64,000 bases of DNA from Shewanella aquimarina. Its GTDB lineage: Bacteria; Pseudomonadota; Gammaproteobacteria; Enterobacterales; Shewanellaceae. The notes under the pieces were generated by a model that was given only the letters and a program-made list of their open reading frames with translations, did no database searches and was not told the DNA's origin. A program made the position numbers and the translations under genes. Where the stretch lies: the NCBI RefSeq assembly GCF_023349185.1, contig NZ_JAKIKY010000004.1, positions 1-64,000 on the forward strand, in the 5' to 3' direction. This document shows positions 1 through 7,396 of the stretch, piece after piece. The first letter of the stretch is position 1. Each line of letters opens with the position of its first letter.

Positions 1-36
1 GAACTCTGCACTGAATGTCGGTCTTGTGTTCTTCAT
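1..36 (-). CDS. IS3-family transposase OrfA, first 12 codons only
   Basis: The frame starts at an ATG (36-34) five bases after an AAGGTGG ribosome binding site and reads MKNTRPTFSAEF up to the window edge. This resembles the N-terminus of IS3-family OrfA proteins (MK-R-R-x-F-[ST]-x-EF), which continue with a helix-turn-helix. Only the start is visible, so the assignment rests on the motif and on the IS-like end next to it. Confidence 0.5.
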   Translation of the reverse strand, partial: MKNTRPTFSAEF

Positions 37-105
37 TTCTACCACCTTTTTTCCAGAAGTGAGTCTATCACTTCGTCTATTCAGGTGGCCAAATTCACTA
101 TGCCA
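1..105 (-). mobile_element. End of an IS3-family insertion sequence, cut by the window edge
   Basis: Read on the minus strand, this stretch begins TGGCATAGTGAATTTGGCCA and leads through a ribosome binding site (AAGGTGG) into the start of an OrfA-like reading frame. That arrangement is typical of the left end of IS3-family elements. The outer boundary near position 105 is inferred from the TG start expected of IS3 ends. The opposite end lies outside the window, so completeness cannot be judged. Confidence 0.55.
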
Positions 106-220
106 CTACAATAAAATGATATGGCCTAATAAGACAGTGTCTGTATAAACCTCCTCTAAACTAGCGACATACCATTTTTGAGTTCTTCGACTTAGGCTGA
201 GTAGAGAAGGAGAGCTCGCG

Positions 221-408
221 ATGAAGGAATCGCGTTACTCCCAAACACAGAACGTCAATACCTTAAAGCAGTGGAAGCGGGCCGTAAGGTCAATCAAGTG
301 TGCCACGAATGCTGTATTTCAGATGCGACCCTCCATTTCTTGGGTAAACACCATAAAGATCAGATATCTAAAACCCTCAACACCAAGCGTCCCATTGCCG
401 CCAGGTAA
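221..408 (+). pseudogene. Frameshifted remnant of an IS3-family orfA
   Basis: The frame opens with MKESRYSQTQ after an AGAAGGAG ribosome binding site, which matches the start of another IS3 OrfA subfamily (MKxSRYSxxQI). It loses similarity after codon 17 (LKQ). Moving to the next frame near position 271 restores the family pattern (VEAGRKVNQVCHECCISDAT) and runs to a TAA at 406-408. The usual FYKWRAKYGG ending has also decayed. One frameshift plus the divergent tail make it a pseudogene. No orfB and no inverted repeats could be recognised around it, and it is separate from the element at 1-105. Confidence 0.6.
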
Positions 409-411
409 TAA

Positions 412-437
412 AAAACCACCCATTATCGGGTGGTTTT
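412..437. terminator. Intrinsic terminator downstream of napB
   Basis: A perfect 10-bp stem (AAAACCACCC / GGGTGGTTTT) closes a 6-base loop. Further T residues follow on the minus strand. It lies about 50 bases after the napB stop and would end the nap operon. It also abuts the end of the IS remnant on the plus strand. Confidence 0.8.
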
Positions 438-485
438 ATGTTTCAGCGTCTAACGTTCAAGTCTGCAAGACCCGAACTTCAAGCC

Positions 486-908
486 TTATTGATTCGAGAA
501 GCTATTATCAACCAACTTCTGCTTGTTTTCCGCCTGTGGCACGTGGCACTGAGTACAGTTGAAATACTCATAGTTGAGCTTGCTGTCTGGCAGAATGTGC
601 GATGAGTGGATCTGGGTCGCCTTCATGCGCTTGGCCTTTTCCGGGCTGTGGCAGGTCATGCAGCCATTTTTCTTGATGCTGATCTTATAGTCCGCCTTGT
701 GGGGGATCAGCGGTGGCTGGTGGACGAAGCCGCGCTCAATTGACTGACCTTTCCTAGGATAGGTCGGCATCTCGTCGGCGGCGCGTACCGCGGTGATTTC
801 GCCTTTTCCGAGTGAACTGATGTTCACGGGTTCGGCCGCAGGTTTAGTTTGCTGACCAGAACAGGCTCCTAGCGCCATCAGCGCGACTAAAGTGAGTACT
901 TTTTTCAT
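486..908 (-). CDS. napB: Periplasmic nitrate reductase small subunit NapB (diheme cytochrome c)
   Basis: NapB passes electrons from the quinol-oxidising proteins to the NapA catalytic subunit in the periplasm. The 140-residue protein has two CxxCH haem sites (CMTCH and CTQCH) and the NapB-typical YxxxRG..HxPPxIPH stretch. I chose the ATG at 908 because it overlaps the napH stop as ATGA and starts a proper signal sequence. The longer frame to 998 only reads through napH. The signal sequence ends in L-G-A-C (Cys16), which fits a lipobox. This copy may therefore be membrane-anchored rather than soluble like E. coli NapB. It is the last gene of napDAGHB. Confidence 0.95.
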   Translation of the reverse strand: MKKVLTLVALMALGACSGQQTKPAAEPVNISSLGKGEITAVRAADEMPTYPRKGQSIERGFVHQPPLIPHKADYKISIKKNGCMTCHSPEKAKRMKATQIHSSHILPDSKLNYEYFNCTQCHVPQAENKQKLVDNSFSNQ

Positions 909-1804
909 TGGTTGTTCTCCGCCTTTAGGGCAATTCGATTTTGATACTGGAAAACGCGTTGGGCGCAAACATCGATACATCGGCCGCACTGAGTGCAATC
1001 ACTGTCGACTATCATGGGTTTGTCGCCCTTGAGGGCGGGCTTCAACACCTGCCGTTCGGGGCAGACCTCGAAGCAATCCATGCAGTTGTCGCATGCACTG
1101 GCATTGACCGCAGATACCTTGACCGGACTCGCCTTGCCCAGAAGGGCAAACAGGGCGCCTGTGGGGCACAGATGACCACACCAGGCCCGTTCACTGATAA
1201 AGAGATCCAGCAAGAAGATCATCGCCAGTACCCACAGGCCGCTACCGGCACCAAACAGCAGGGCGCGATAGAGGATAGGCACTGGGTTGACCCACTCCCA
1301 CACAGTTATCCCAGTGACCAGGGGCAGTAATAGCACCAAGGCCAGCAGGTAGTAGCGTAGGTTCCTAGGCATCTCGGCGGTGCGTGGCAGACGCAGCTTG
1401 CGCCTTAGCCAGCTTGCACTGTCGGTAACCAGGTTGACCGGGCAAACCCAGCTGCAGAACACGCGTCCACCCGCAAGCAGGTAGAAGAGGGCGATCAGCA
1501 GCGCGCCGACAAGCAGCGCTGTCTCGGGTAGGTGTCCCGTCATCAGCACTTGCAGGGTCACAAGGGGATCTGACAGCGGGATAGTGCCCAGCAGCTCGCT
1601 GCTGGAGAGATTGCCTTTGAGTACCCAGAGGCCCATCCAGGGGCCGATGGCAAAGGTGAGCAGCACACACAGTTGGCTGGCACGGCGCAGGAACAGGAAC
1701 TTGTGGGCGCGCCACCAGCCGAGTTCGTCTATCGCCGCCTGAGCGAAACGTGTCTGAGCCGCACCTGGCGTCTTCATCTTCGTATTACTCATGCCGTTTG
1801 TCAT
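905..1804 (-). CDS. napH: Quinol dehydrogenase membrane component NapH
   Basis: NapH is a membrane iron-sulfur protein that works with NapG to move electrons from quinol to the NapB/NapA complex. The 299-residue protein has several membrane spans and two cytoplasmic CxxxCP motifs (FCSWVCP and WCGHLCP). At the C-terminus it carries two ferredoxin-type clusters ([12 protein letters not shown] and [12 protein letters not shown]). Start and stop overlap napG and napB by four bases each (ATGA), indicating translational coupling. napC is absent, as expected for the beta-type Nap operon. Confidence 0.95.
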   Translation of the reverse strand: MTNGMSNTKMKTPGAAQTRFAQAAIDELGWWRAHKFLFLRRASQLCVLLTFAIGPWMGLWVLKGNLSSSELLGTIPLSDPLVTLQVLMTGHLPETALLVGALLIALFYLLAGGRVFCSWVCPVNLVTDSASWLRRKLRLPRTAEMPRNLRYYLLALVLLLPLVTGITVWEWVNPVPILYRALLFGAGSGLWVLAMIFLLDLFISERAWCGHLCPTGALFALLGKASPVKVSAVNASACDNCMDCFEVCPERQVLKPALKGDKPMIVDSDCTQCGRCIDVCAQRVFQYQNRIALKAENNQ

Positions 1805-2532
1805 AGTGTGAGCCCCTTGTTTAACATCTCAAGCGTGGTCTCTTCGGTATTGATATAGGTATCGTGTGTAGCCGTCTTTCCGAGCGCGATATGGGCAGGC
1901 AAAACCTTGATGGCGGCTTCTTCCAGCACGCAGGCATGCTCACACTTGCCACAGCCGGTACAGGTGTCGCTGTTAACCGTGGGCAGGAACATGGCGTGAT
2001 GGTCGCTGCGTAGGTTTCGCTGCCGTTCGAGCGTAATGGCATCGTCGATCAAGGGACAGACGCGGTAACAGACGTCACAACGCAGGCCCTTGAAGTTGAG
2101 GCAGTTTTTCTCGTCGATCAGTACGGCAATCCCCATCTTGGCCTCGTCAATATTGGTCAAGGCGTGATCCAGCGACCCAGAGGGGCAGGCCTTCACACAG
2201 GGGATATCCTCGCACATCTCACAGGGCACGGTGCGCGCCGTGAAATAGGGCGTGCCCGTCGGTGCCCCCTCAAACCAGCGTGCCAGTTTCAGGGTGTCGT
2301 AGGGGCAGGCCTGCACGCAGAGTCCGCAGCGTACACAGGCCGACAAGAAGTCTTGCTCATCTAACGCGCCAGGCGGTCGAATCGCCATAGGATCAAGGTG
2401 TGAAGATTGCTTGGCAACCCCACTGACGCCTAATCCCAAGAGGCCCATGGCACAGCCCGCCTTAGCCGTAGTGGCTAAGAACTGGCGGCGGTTGACCCCC
2501 TTGGCTTTACTATTGCGATTGACCTGGCTCAT
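1801..2532 (-). CDS. napG: Ferredoxin-type protein NapG
   Basis: NapG is an exported iron-sulfur protein that relays electrons from NapH toward NapA/NapB. The 243-residue protein begins with a twin-arginine signal ([13 protein letters not shown]). It contains four cysteine clusters for [4Fe-4S] centres, for example [35 protein letters not shown] and [12 protein letters not shown]. It lies 58 bases downstream of napA and overlaps napH by four bases. Confidence 0.95.
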   Translation of the reverse strand: MSQVNRNSKAKGVNRRQFLATTAKAGCAMGLLGLGVSGVAKQSSHLDPMAIRPPGALDEQDFLSACVRCGLCVQACPYDTLKLARWFEGAPTGTPYFTARTVPCEMCEDIPCVKACPSGSLDHALTNIDEAKMGIAVLIDEKNCLNFKGLRCDVCYRVCPLIDDAITLERQRNLRSDHHAMFLPTVNSDTCTGCGKCEHACVLEEAAIKVLPAHIALGKTATHDTYINTEETTLEMLNKGLTL

Positions 2533-2590
2533 ATCTAGCTCTTCATATCTGATGTTTGACTCAAGCGATTAAAGGGTTCGGTGAACCGCT

Positions 2591-5074
2591 TTAGGCTTTC
2601 ATCACTTTTACCGGACACTTCTTGAAATCCGTCTCTTTCGAGAGAGGATCCGTGGCGTCTAGTAACAACTTGTTGACCAGTTGGCGCGCGTCGAAGAATG
2701 GCATAAATACCACGCCTCGTGGCGGTTTGTTCCGGCCTTTGGTTTCAACACGAGTCTTGACTTCACCGCGAGGCGAGGCCACGACAACTTCATCACCACG
2801 CTTAAGACCACGGGCCTTGGCGTCATCCGGATGCATAAAGATCTGTGCATCAGGATAGGCGCGATACAGCTCGGGTACGCGGGCGGTCATCGATCCTGTA
2901 TGCCAGTGTTCGAGCACGCGGCCCGTCGACATCCAGAGATCGTATTCTGCGTTAGGCTCTTCGGCGGCAGGCTCGTATGGTAGGGCGAAGATCACCGCCT
3001 TACCGTCTGGTTTACCGTAGAAGTTAAAGCCTTCACCGGCTTTGACATAAGGATCGCTACCTTCGACGAAGCGGCGTAGGGTCTCTTTGCCATTCACCAC
3101 TGGCCAGCGTAGGCCGCGGGTTTCATGGTAGGTGTCGAAGTCGGCTAAGTCATGAGCGTGGCCGCGACCAAATTGGGCGTACTCTTCGAAGATACCCTTC
3201 TGCAGGTAGAAGCCGAAGGCTTCAGACTCATCGTTCAGGTCGCCCTTGCAGTCTGAGGTTGGGAACTTGTTGATCACACCGTTGGCAAACAATACGTCGT
3301 AGAGTGTCTTGTCGGCGTATTCAGGCTTCTTGGCCACCAGCTCGGCCGGCCAGACTTCCGAGATCTTGAAGCGCTTAGAGAATTCGACCAGCTGCCACAG
3401 ATCTGACTTGGCGCCTTCGGGTGCCTTCACCTGCTGGTGCCACATGTGGGTGCGGCGCTCGGCGTTACCATAGGCGCCTTCCTTCTCGACCCACATGGCG
3501 GTCGGTAGAATCAGGTCGGCCGCCATGGCGGTAACCGTTGGGTAAGGATCCGAGACCACGATGAAGTTGTCTGGATTACGGAAACCTGGGTAGATCTCGT
3601 CGTTGATGTTAGGACCGGCCTGCATGTTGTTGGTACACATGGTCCAGTAACAGTTGAGCTTGCCATCTTTGAGCATGCGGCTCTGCAGCACGGCGTGGAA
3701 GCCAGGCTTAGGCGGAATCGTGCCTTCCGGCAGCTGCCACAGCTTCTCGGTAACGGCTCTGTGCTTAGGATTCTTCACAACCATGTCTGCTGGTAGACGG
3801 TGGGCGAAGGTACCCACTTCACGGGCGGTACCACAGGCAGATGGCTGACCCGTCAGCGAGAATGGGCTGTTACCTGGGGTGGCTATCTTACCTGTCAGCA
3901 GGTGGATGTTGTAGAGCATGTTGTTGGCCCATACACCGCGCACGTGCTGGTTGATGCCCATGGTCCACAGGCTCATGATCTTCACCTTAGGATCGGCGTA
4001 GGCCTTGGCCAGGGTCTCGAGTTTTTCAGGCTCGACGCCACTCATCTTGGCGGCATATTCCAGGGTGTAGGTACTGACGAACTTGGCGTATTCGTCGAAG
4101 CTGATGGCGGTTGACTTGCCGTTGCCAGGGTTCTTGGCCTTCTGCTCCAGCGGATGGTCGGGACGCAGACCATAGCCGATATCTGTGGTGCCCAGGGCAA
4201 ACTTAGTATGCTTGCTGACGAACTCCTTGTTTACCGCACCATTCTGGATGATGTAGTTGGCGATGAAGTTGAGGATCGCCAAATCAGACTGAGGGCGGAA
4301 CACCATAGGGTTGTCGGCCAGGTCGAAAGAGCGGTTTTCGAAGGTCGACAGCACGTGCACGCGGCTGTTTGGCTTGCTCAGGCGGCTGTCTGACAGGCGT
4401 GCCCACAGGATAGGGTGCATCTCTGCCATGTTGGCGCCCCAGAGCACAAACTGGTCGGCGGCTTCTAGGTCGTCGTAGCAACCCATAGGCTCGTCGATAC
4501 CGAAGGTACGCATGAAGCCACCCACGGCCGATGCCATACAGTGACGGGCGTTTGGATCTATGTTGTTGGTGAGGAAACCTGCCTTGTGCAGCTTAGACGC
4601 GGCGTAGCCTTCCCATACTGTCCACTGACCCGAGCCGAACATGCCGACGGCGGTTGGGCCCTTGGTTTTCAGTGTGTGTTTCCACTTCTCGGCCATGGTG
4701 TCGAAGGCCTTGTCCCAGCTGACCGGGGTAAACTCACCCTCTTTGTCGTACTGGCCGTTCTTCATGCGCAGCAATGGCGTGGTAAGACGATCCTTACCGT
4801 ACATGATCTTCGACAGGAAATAGCCCTTAATACAGTTAAGGCCCTTGTTGACCGGACTTTCTGGATCGCCTTTGGTGGCAACGACTTTGCCGTTATTGGT
4901 GCCGACCAATACGCTACAGCCCACGCCGCAGAAACGGCAGGGGGCCTTATCCCACTTGATGTTGTCATTCTGCTCAGCGGCTTCAACTACTTTCACTGGC
5001 AGAGTGACGCCAACCGTGGTCGCAGCGGCAACTGCGGCGTTGGCTTTTAGAAACTCGCGACGGCTAATGCTCAT
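2591..5074 (-). CDS. napA: Periplasmic nitrate reductase catalytic subunit NapA
   Basis: NapA reduces nitrate to nitrite at a molybdenum bis-MGD centre in the periplasm. The 827-residue length is normal for the family. A Tat signal ([15 protein letters not shown]) is followed by the [4Fe-4S] ligands Cys46, Cys49, Cys53 and Cys81. Cys179 in [12 protein letters not shown] is the expected molybdenum ligand. The start overlaps the napD stop by four bases (ATGA). The C-terminal molybdopterin-dinucleotide binding region is intact and I see no disruption. Confidence 0.98.
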   Translation of the reverse strand: MSISRREFLKANAAVAAATTVGVTLPVKVVEAAEQNDNIKWDKAPCRFCGVGCSVLVGTNNGKVVATKGDPESPVNKGLNCIKGYFLSKIMYGKDRLTTPLLRMKNGQYDKEGEFTPVSWDKAFDTMAEKWKHTLKTKGPTAVGMFGSGQWTVWEGYAASKLHKAGFLTNNIDPNARHCMASAVGGFMRTFGIDEPMGCYDDLEAADQFVLWGANMAEMHPILWARLSDSRLSKPNSRVHVLSTFENRSFDLADNPMVFRPQSDLAILNFIANYIIQNGAVNKEFVSKHTKFALGTTDIGYGLRPDHPLEQKAKNPGNGKSTAISFDEYAKFVSTYTLEYAAKMSGVEPEKLETLAKAYADPKVKIMSLWTMGINQHVRGVWANNMLYNIHLLTGKIATPGNSPFSLTGQPSACGTAREVGTFAHRLPADMVVKNPKHRAVTEKLWQLPEGTIPPKPGFHAVLQSRMLKDGKLNCYWTMCTNNMQAGPNINDEIYPGFRNPDNFIVVSDPYPTVTAMAADLILPTAMWVEKEGAYGNAERRTHMWHQQVKAPEGAKSDLWQLVEFSKRFKISEVWPAELVAKKPEYADKTLYDVLFANGVINKFPTSDCKGDLNDESEAFGFYLQKGIFEEYAQFGRGHAHDLADFDTYHETRGLRWPVVNGKETLRRFVEGSDPYVKAGEGFNFYGKPDGKAVIFALPYEPAAEEPNAEYDLWMSTGRVLEHWHTGSMTARVPELYRAYPDAQIFMHPDDAKARGLKRGDEVVVASPRGEVKTRVETKGRNKPPRGVVFMPFFDARQLVNKLLLDATDPLSKETDFKKCPVKVMKA

Positions 5075-5340
5075 GGTGTTTCCTCACTCTTTTCTTCTAA
5101 TGGTTCAACTTGGTGATAGACAAGACTGCTTGATAACACCCCGCTAAGGGCGTTGATGGCTTCGACGTTATCGAGGATTGCACCCTGGGTGGCCCCCTCT
5201 AGGGTAATGATGAACTTACCCTCGTCGGTAATGGCGTGAATATCCGCACCCGCAAGGGCGTCGATATCCGCTGTAACTTTTGCGAGCTGGCCGGGGGCGG
5301 CGTGTACCACCAGGCTGGTCACATGATATTCCTGTGTCAT
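5071..5340 (-). CDS. napD: NapD, chaperone for the NapA Tat signal peptide
   Basis: NapD binds the twin-arginine signal of NapA in the cytoplasm and delays its export until the cofactor is inserted. The 89-residue protein has the family pattern: [20 protein letters not shown] near the start, then a GKFIITLEG strand. It is the first gene of the operon and overlaps napA by four bases. The promoter region with NarP and Fnr-like sites lies just upstream. Confidence 0.93.
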   Translation of the reverse strand: MTQEYHVTSLVVHAAPGQLAKVTADIDALAGADIHAITDEGKFIITLEGATQGAILDNVEAINALSGVLSSSLVYHQVEPLEEKSEETP

Positions 5341-5411
5341 GGGTTAACCTTTCTGTGGCGGCCTTGCTTCCCGGGATATTGGCGATATTTAGGGGTTGGC
5401 CGCATTAGGAT

Positions 5412-5429
5412 AGGATTCAGTCTAATCCT
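5412..5429. repeat. Inverted repeat in the napD 5' region
   Basis: A perfect 6-6-6 inverted repeat (AGGATT, CAGTCT spacer, AATCCT) lies between the napD start and the NarP site. It could be a protein site or part of the 5' leader hairpin. I cannot assign it. Confidence 0.4.
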
Positions 5430-5446
5430 TGCTTTTGATAGGGGTA

Positions 5447-5462
5447 TACCTCTTGAGAGGTA
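5447..5462 (-). promoter_or_regulatory. NarP/NarL 7-2-7 binding site upstream of napD
   Basis: The sequence TACCTCT-TG-AGAGGTA is a perfect inverted heptamer pair with two-base spacing. This is the arrangement preferred by the nitrate/nitrite response regulator NarP. It sits about 110 bases before the napD start and 28 bases (centre to centre) from an Fnr-like site. Nitrate activation of the operon through NarQ-NarP is inferred. Confidence 0.8.
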
Positions 5463-5475
5463 ACTGAGGTTTTTA

Positions 5476-5489
5476 TAGATCGAGATCAA
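5476..5489 (-). promoter_or_regulatory. Fnr/EtrA-like site upstream of napD
   Basis: On the minus strand the sequence reads TTGATctcgATCTA. One half-site matches TTGAT exactly and the other differs at one base from ATCAA. Its place upstream of a NarP site mirrors the E. coli napF promoter, where Fnr binds farther out than NarP. In Shewanella, Crp or EtrA could use it. Confidence 0.6.
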
Positions 5490-5566
5490 AGTTTTTCGTG
5501 TGACCTGCCTCTCAGTTCGAAATTTAAACAGTTTTTAGGGCTGGACATCTACGGTTTTCAAACACC

Positions 5567-5580
5567 TTAACCGTGGTTAA
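5567..5580. promoter_or_regulatory. Perfect palindrome between napD and the b561 gene
   Basis: TTAACC-GT-GGTTAA is a perfect 6-2-6 inverted repeat in the divergent intergenic region. It resembles a dimeric repressor or activator site. No known consensus was recognised. Confidence 0.35.
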
Positions 5581-5617
5581 TTTGCTCAATGTGGCATCGG
5601 GGCGTATAACCAAAAGA

Positions 5618-5700
5618 GGGGCAAAGGTGATATCTGCCCTTGCGGCGAAAGCCCAAGCTTAGTTGGGCTGGCGCTAATTTAGTGATTTGGGTTTTGCCCC
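5618..5700 (+). promoter_or_regulatory. Candidate structured 5' leader (possible RNA switch) of the cytochrome b561 gene
   Basis: GGGGCAAA (5618-5625) is complementary to TTTGCCCC (5693-5700), which ends directly before the GAGAGGAG ribosome binding site. Inside lie a GNRA-type hairpin GGC-GAAA-GCC (5644-5653) and a hairpin AGCCCAA/TTGGGCT (5650-5656 with 5663-5669). These two overlap and cannot form together. GGGCA (5619-5623) could instead pair with TGCCC (5635-5639). Mutually exclusive pairings beside a ribosome binding site suggest a switch. I did not match it to a known riboswitch class. Confidence 0.4.
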
Positions 5701-5714
5701 GAGAGGAGACCGAT

Positions 5715-6293
5715 ATGACGCACGAAAATACGCGGGAGATCCCCGTATGGGATCTGTTTATTCGTCTGTTTCATTGGTCCCTGGTGCTGCTGTTTACCCT
5801 GACCTATCTCACCGAGGGGGAGGATGAATGGATGCTGGTGCACAGCTACGGCGGCTATATCATCTTAGGTATATTGGCGCTGCGCATTATCTGGGGGCTG
5901 GTGGGCACTCGATATGCTCGTTTTAGCAGTTTTGTCAGGCCACCGGCAGAGGCCATGGAATATCTAAAGCAGCTGTTTGCCGGCAGGTCAAAGGACTATC
6001 TGGGCCATAATCCCGCTGGCGGACTGATGATAGTGGCGCTGATCGTCTGTGTGTCGCTGACGGCGCTCACCGGCATTGCGCTCTACGCCACCACAGGTCA
6101 TGGCCCCCTTGCGGGCAGCTTCATCGCCGCCTGGCCCGAAGGCGCGCTGGAAGAGGTGCATGAGTTCTTTGCCAACTTCAGCCTGACGCTGGTTGTGGTG
6201 CACATCGTGGGGGTGATTGTCGGTAGCCTGGCCCACAGGGAAAACCTGGTGAGAGCCATGTGGACCGGCAAGAAGCGCAGGCCTCTGCCTTAG
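5715..6293 (+). CDS. Cytochrome b561-family membrane protein
   Basis: The 192-residue protein fits the bacterial cytochrome b561 / Ni-Fe hydrogenase cytochrome b family, which carries electrons between the quinone pool and periplasmic proteins. It starts with the typical VWDLFIRLFHWSLVLLF segment (haem-ligand His in FHW), followed by further histidine-bearing helices (HSYGGYIILG, VHEFFANFSLTLVVVHIVGV). About four membrane spans are visible. The ATG at 5715 is preceded by GAGAGGAG. It is divergent from napD, and its physiological donor or acceptor is not evident. Confidence 0.85.
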   Translation: MTHENTREIPVWDLFIRLFHWSLVLLFTLTYLTEGEDEWMLVHSYGGYIILGILALRIIWGLVGTRYARFSSFVRPPAEAMEYLKQLFAGRSKDYLGHNPAGGLMIVALIVCVSLTALTGIALYATTGHGPLAGSFIAAWPEGALEEVHEFFANFSLTLVVVHIVGVIVGSLAHRENLVRAMWTGKKRRPLP

Positions 6294-6319
6294 CCGGTCT
6301 CAACTCAGTTCATATCCGG

Positions 6320-7396
6320 CTAGTAACCGGTCAGCTCCATATATCCCTGGCCTCGATGGGAGCCGCTAATCTGTATGGGGCCTTCCCAATAGCGCACGCT
6401 TAGCGGCATCAGGCTATCTGGATTGAGGGGGGCGATGTTTAGCTGCAACTGCTCGCTGGGGATACTTATCTGCCATCCCACCGGGTAGTTGGCCTCGTCT
6501 ATCTGCCGCCAGTCGCTGGGCGTCATCGTGATGGCATGGCTCGCTATGTTGCGGCCGCTGCCGTCGGCGAACATGCGCCGTGCGCTGTAGAAGGGCTCAG
6601 CGCTTGATCTCAGCTGAAACAGCATCAGCGCCGAGCCATCATCGAGTCGCAGGGCGAACCAGTCCCAGCCTTGTTGCTGACGGGTGAGAAACTGCGAGCT
6701 CCACTCCCTGTCGAGCCAGCCCTGTCCCGTCACCTTGTGAGTTAAGCCCTCGAGTGTGACTGTGCCCGTGATGTCGATGAAGGGCTGGCTGTAGTAGTAG
6801 GAGGCCACCTCGCCATTCTTACTCTTGATGCTGTAGCCCTTATTTCCCTGTAGTTGCAGTGGCGCCCTGCTTGTCAGCTGCAGTTGATAACGAAAGTCGT
6901 CGCCGTTGACCGCCAGTGTGGCCGGAAACAGCTGCTTCCCCGCGCTCTGCCAGCGCCAGTCATCCAGTGCTATGGTCAGGGGCGAGGCCTGGACGCCCGC
7001 AATTGGGTCTAGGCCGCGGGACCAAAGTTCACTCGCCTTGTGTGTGGTCGGGCTGGTTATGGCGCCGTGGGCCATATAGAGCTGGTTGGTCGCCCAGGGA
7101 GAGTCAGATGTCGGCGCTTCGGGCGAGAGGGCGATGCGAAACTGGGTCCATTGCAGCCCTAAGGGCTTCCCCGTGTCTGTTGTGAGATTGGCGGTGAGAT
7201 ACCACCACTCCTGCCTGAAGTCGTCGTGAGCGAGGTGATCTGCTGGGAAGCTGAGCGTTCTTCCCTCGATGACCTCGGCGTAACCGCCCGTGTCTGAGCC
7301 CATGAGCTCGCCCATGCCGCCGCTCGCCTGCTGCTGGGGCGAGTCGCAGCCCTGTATCAGTAGGGCGAAGAGAGTGAAGATCAGCATGCGCGTCAT
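6320..7396 (-). CDS. AttH/CrtC-like lipocalin-family lipoprotein
   Basis: The 358-residue protein resembles the AttH family (lipocalin-like, related to carotenoid 1,2-hydratase). The family hallmark EWWYLTANL follows the N-terminal region, and GWDWFALRLDDGSALMLFQLR and WLDREWSS also match. An N-terminal signal ends in the lipobox IQGC, so it is probably a lipoprotein. The ATG at 7396 overlaps the permease stop as ATGA. It is the last gene of a three-gene ABC transporter operon. The substrate is unknown. Confidence 0.8.
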   Translation of the reverse strand: MTRMLIFTLFALLIQGCDSPQQQASGGMGELMGSDTGGYAEVIEGRTLSFPADHLAHDDFRQEWWYLTANLTTDTGKPLGLQWTQFRIALSPEAPTSDSPWATNQLYMAHGAITSPTTHKASELWSRGLDPIAGVQASPLTIALDDWRWQSAGKQLFPATLAVNGDDFRYQLQLTSRAPLQLQGNKGYSIKSKNGEVASYYYSQPFIDITGTVTLEGLTHKVTGQGWLDREWSSQFLTRQQQGWDWFALRLDDGSALMLFQLRSSAEPFYSARRMFADGSGRNIASHAITMTPSDWRQIDEANYPVGWQISIPSEQLQLNIAPLNPDSLMPLSVRYWEGPIQISGSHRGQGYMELTGY

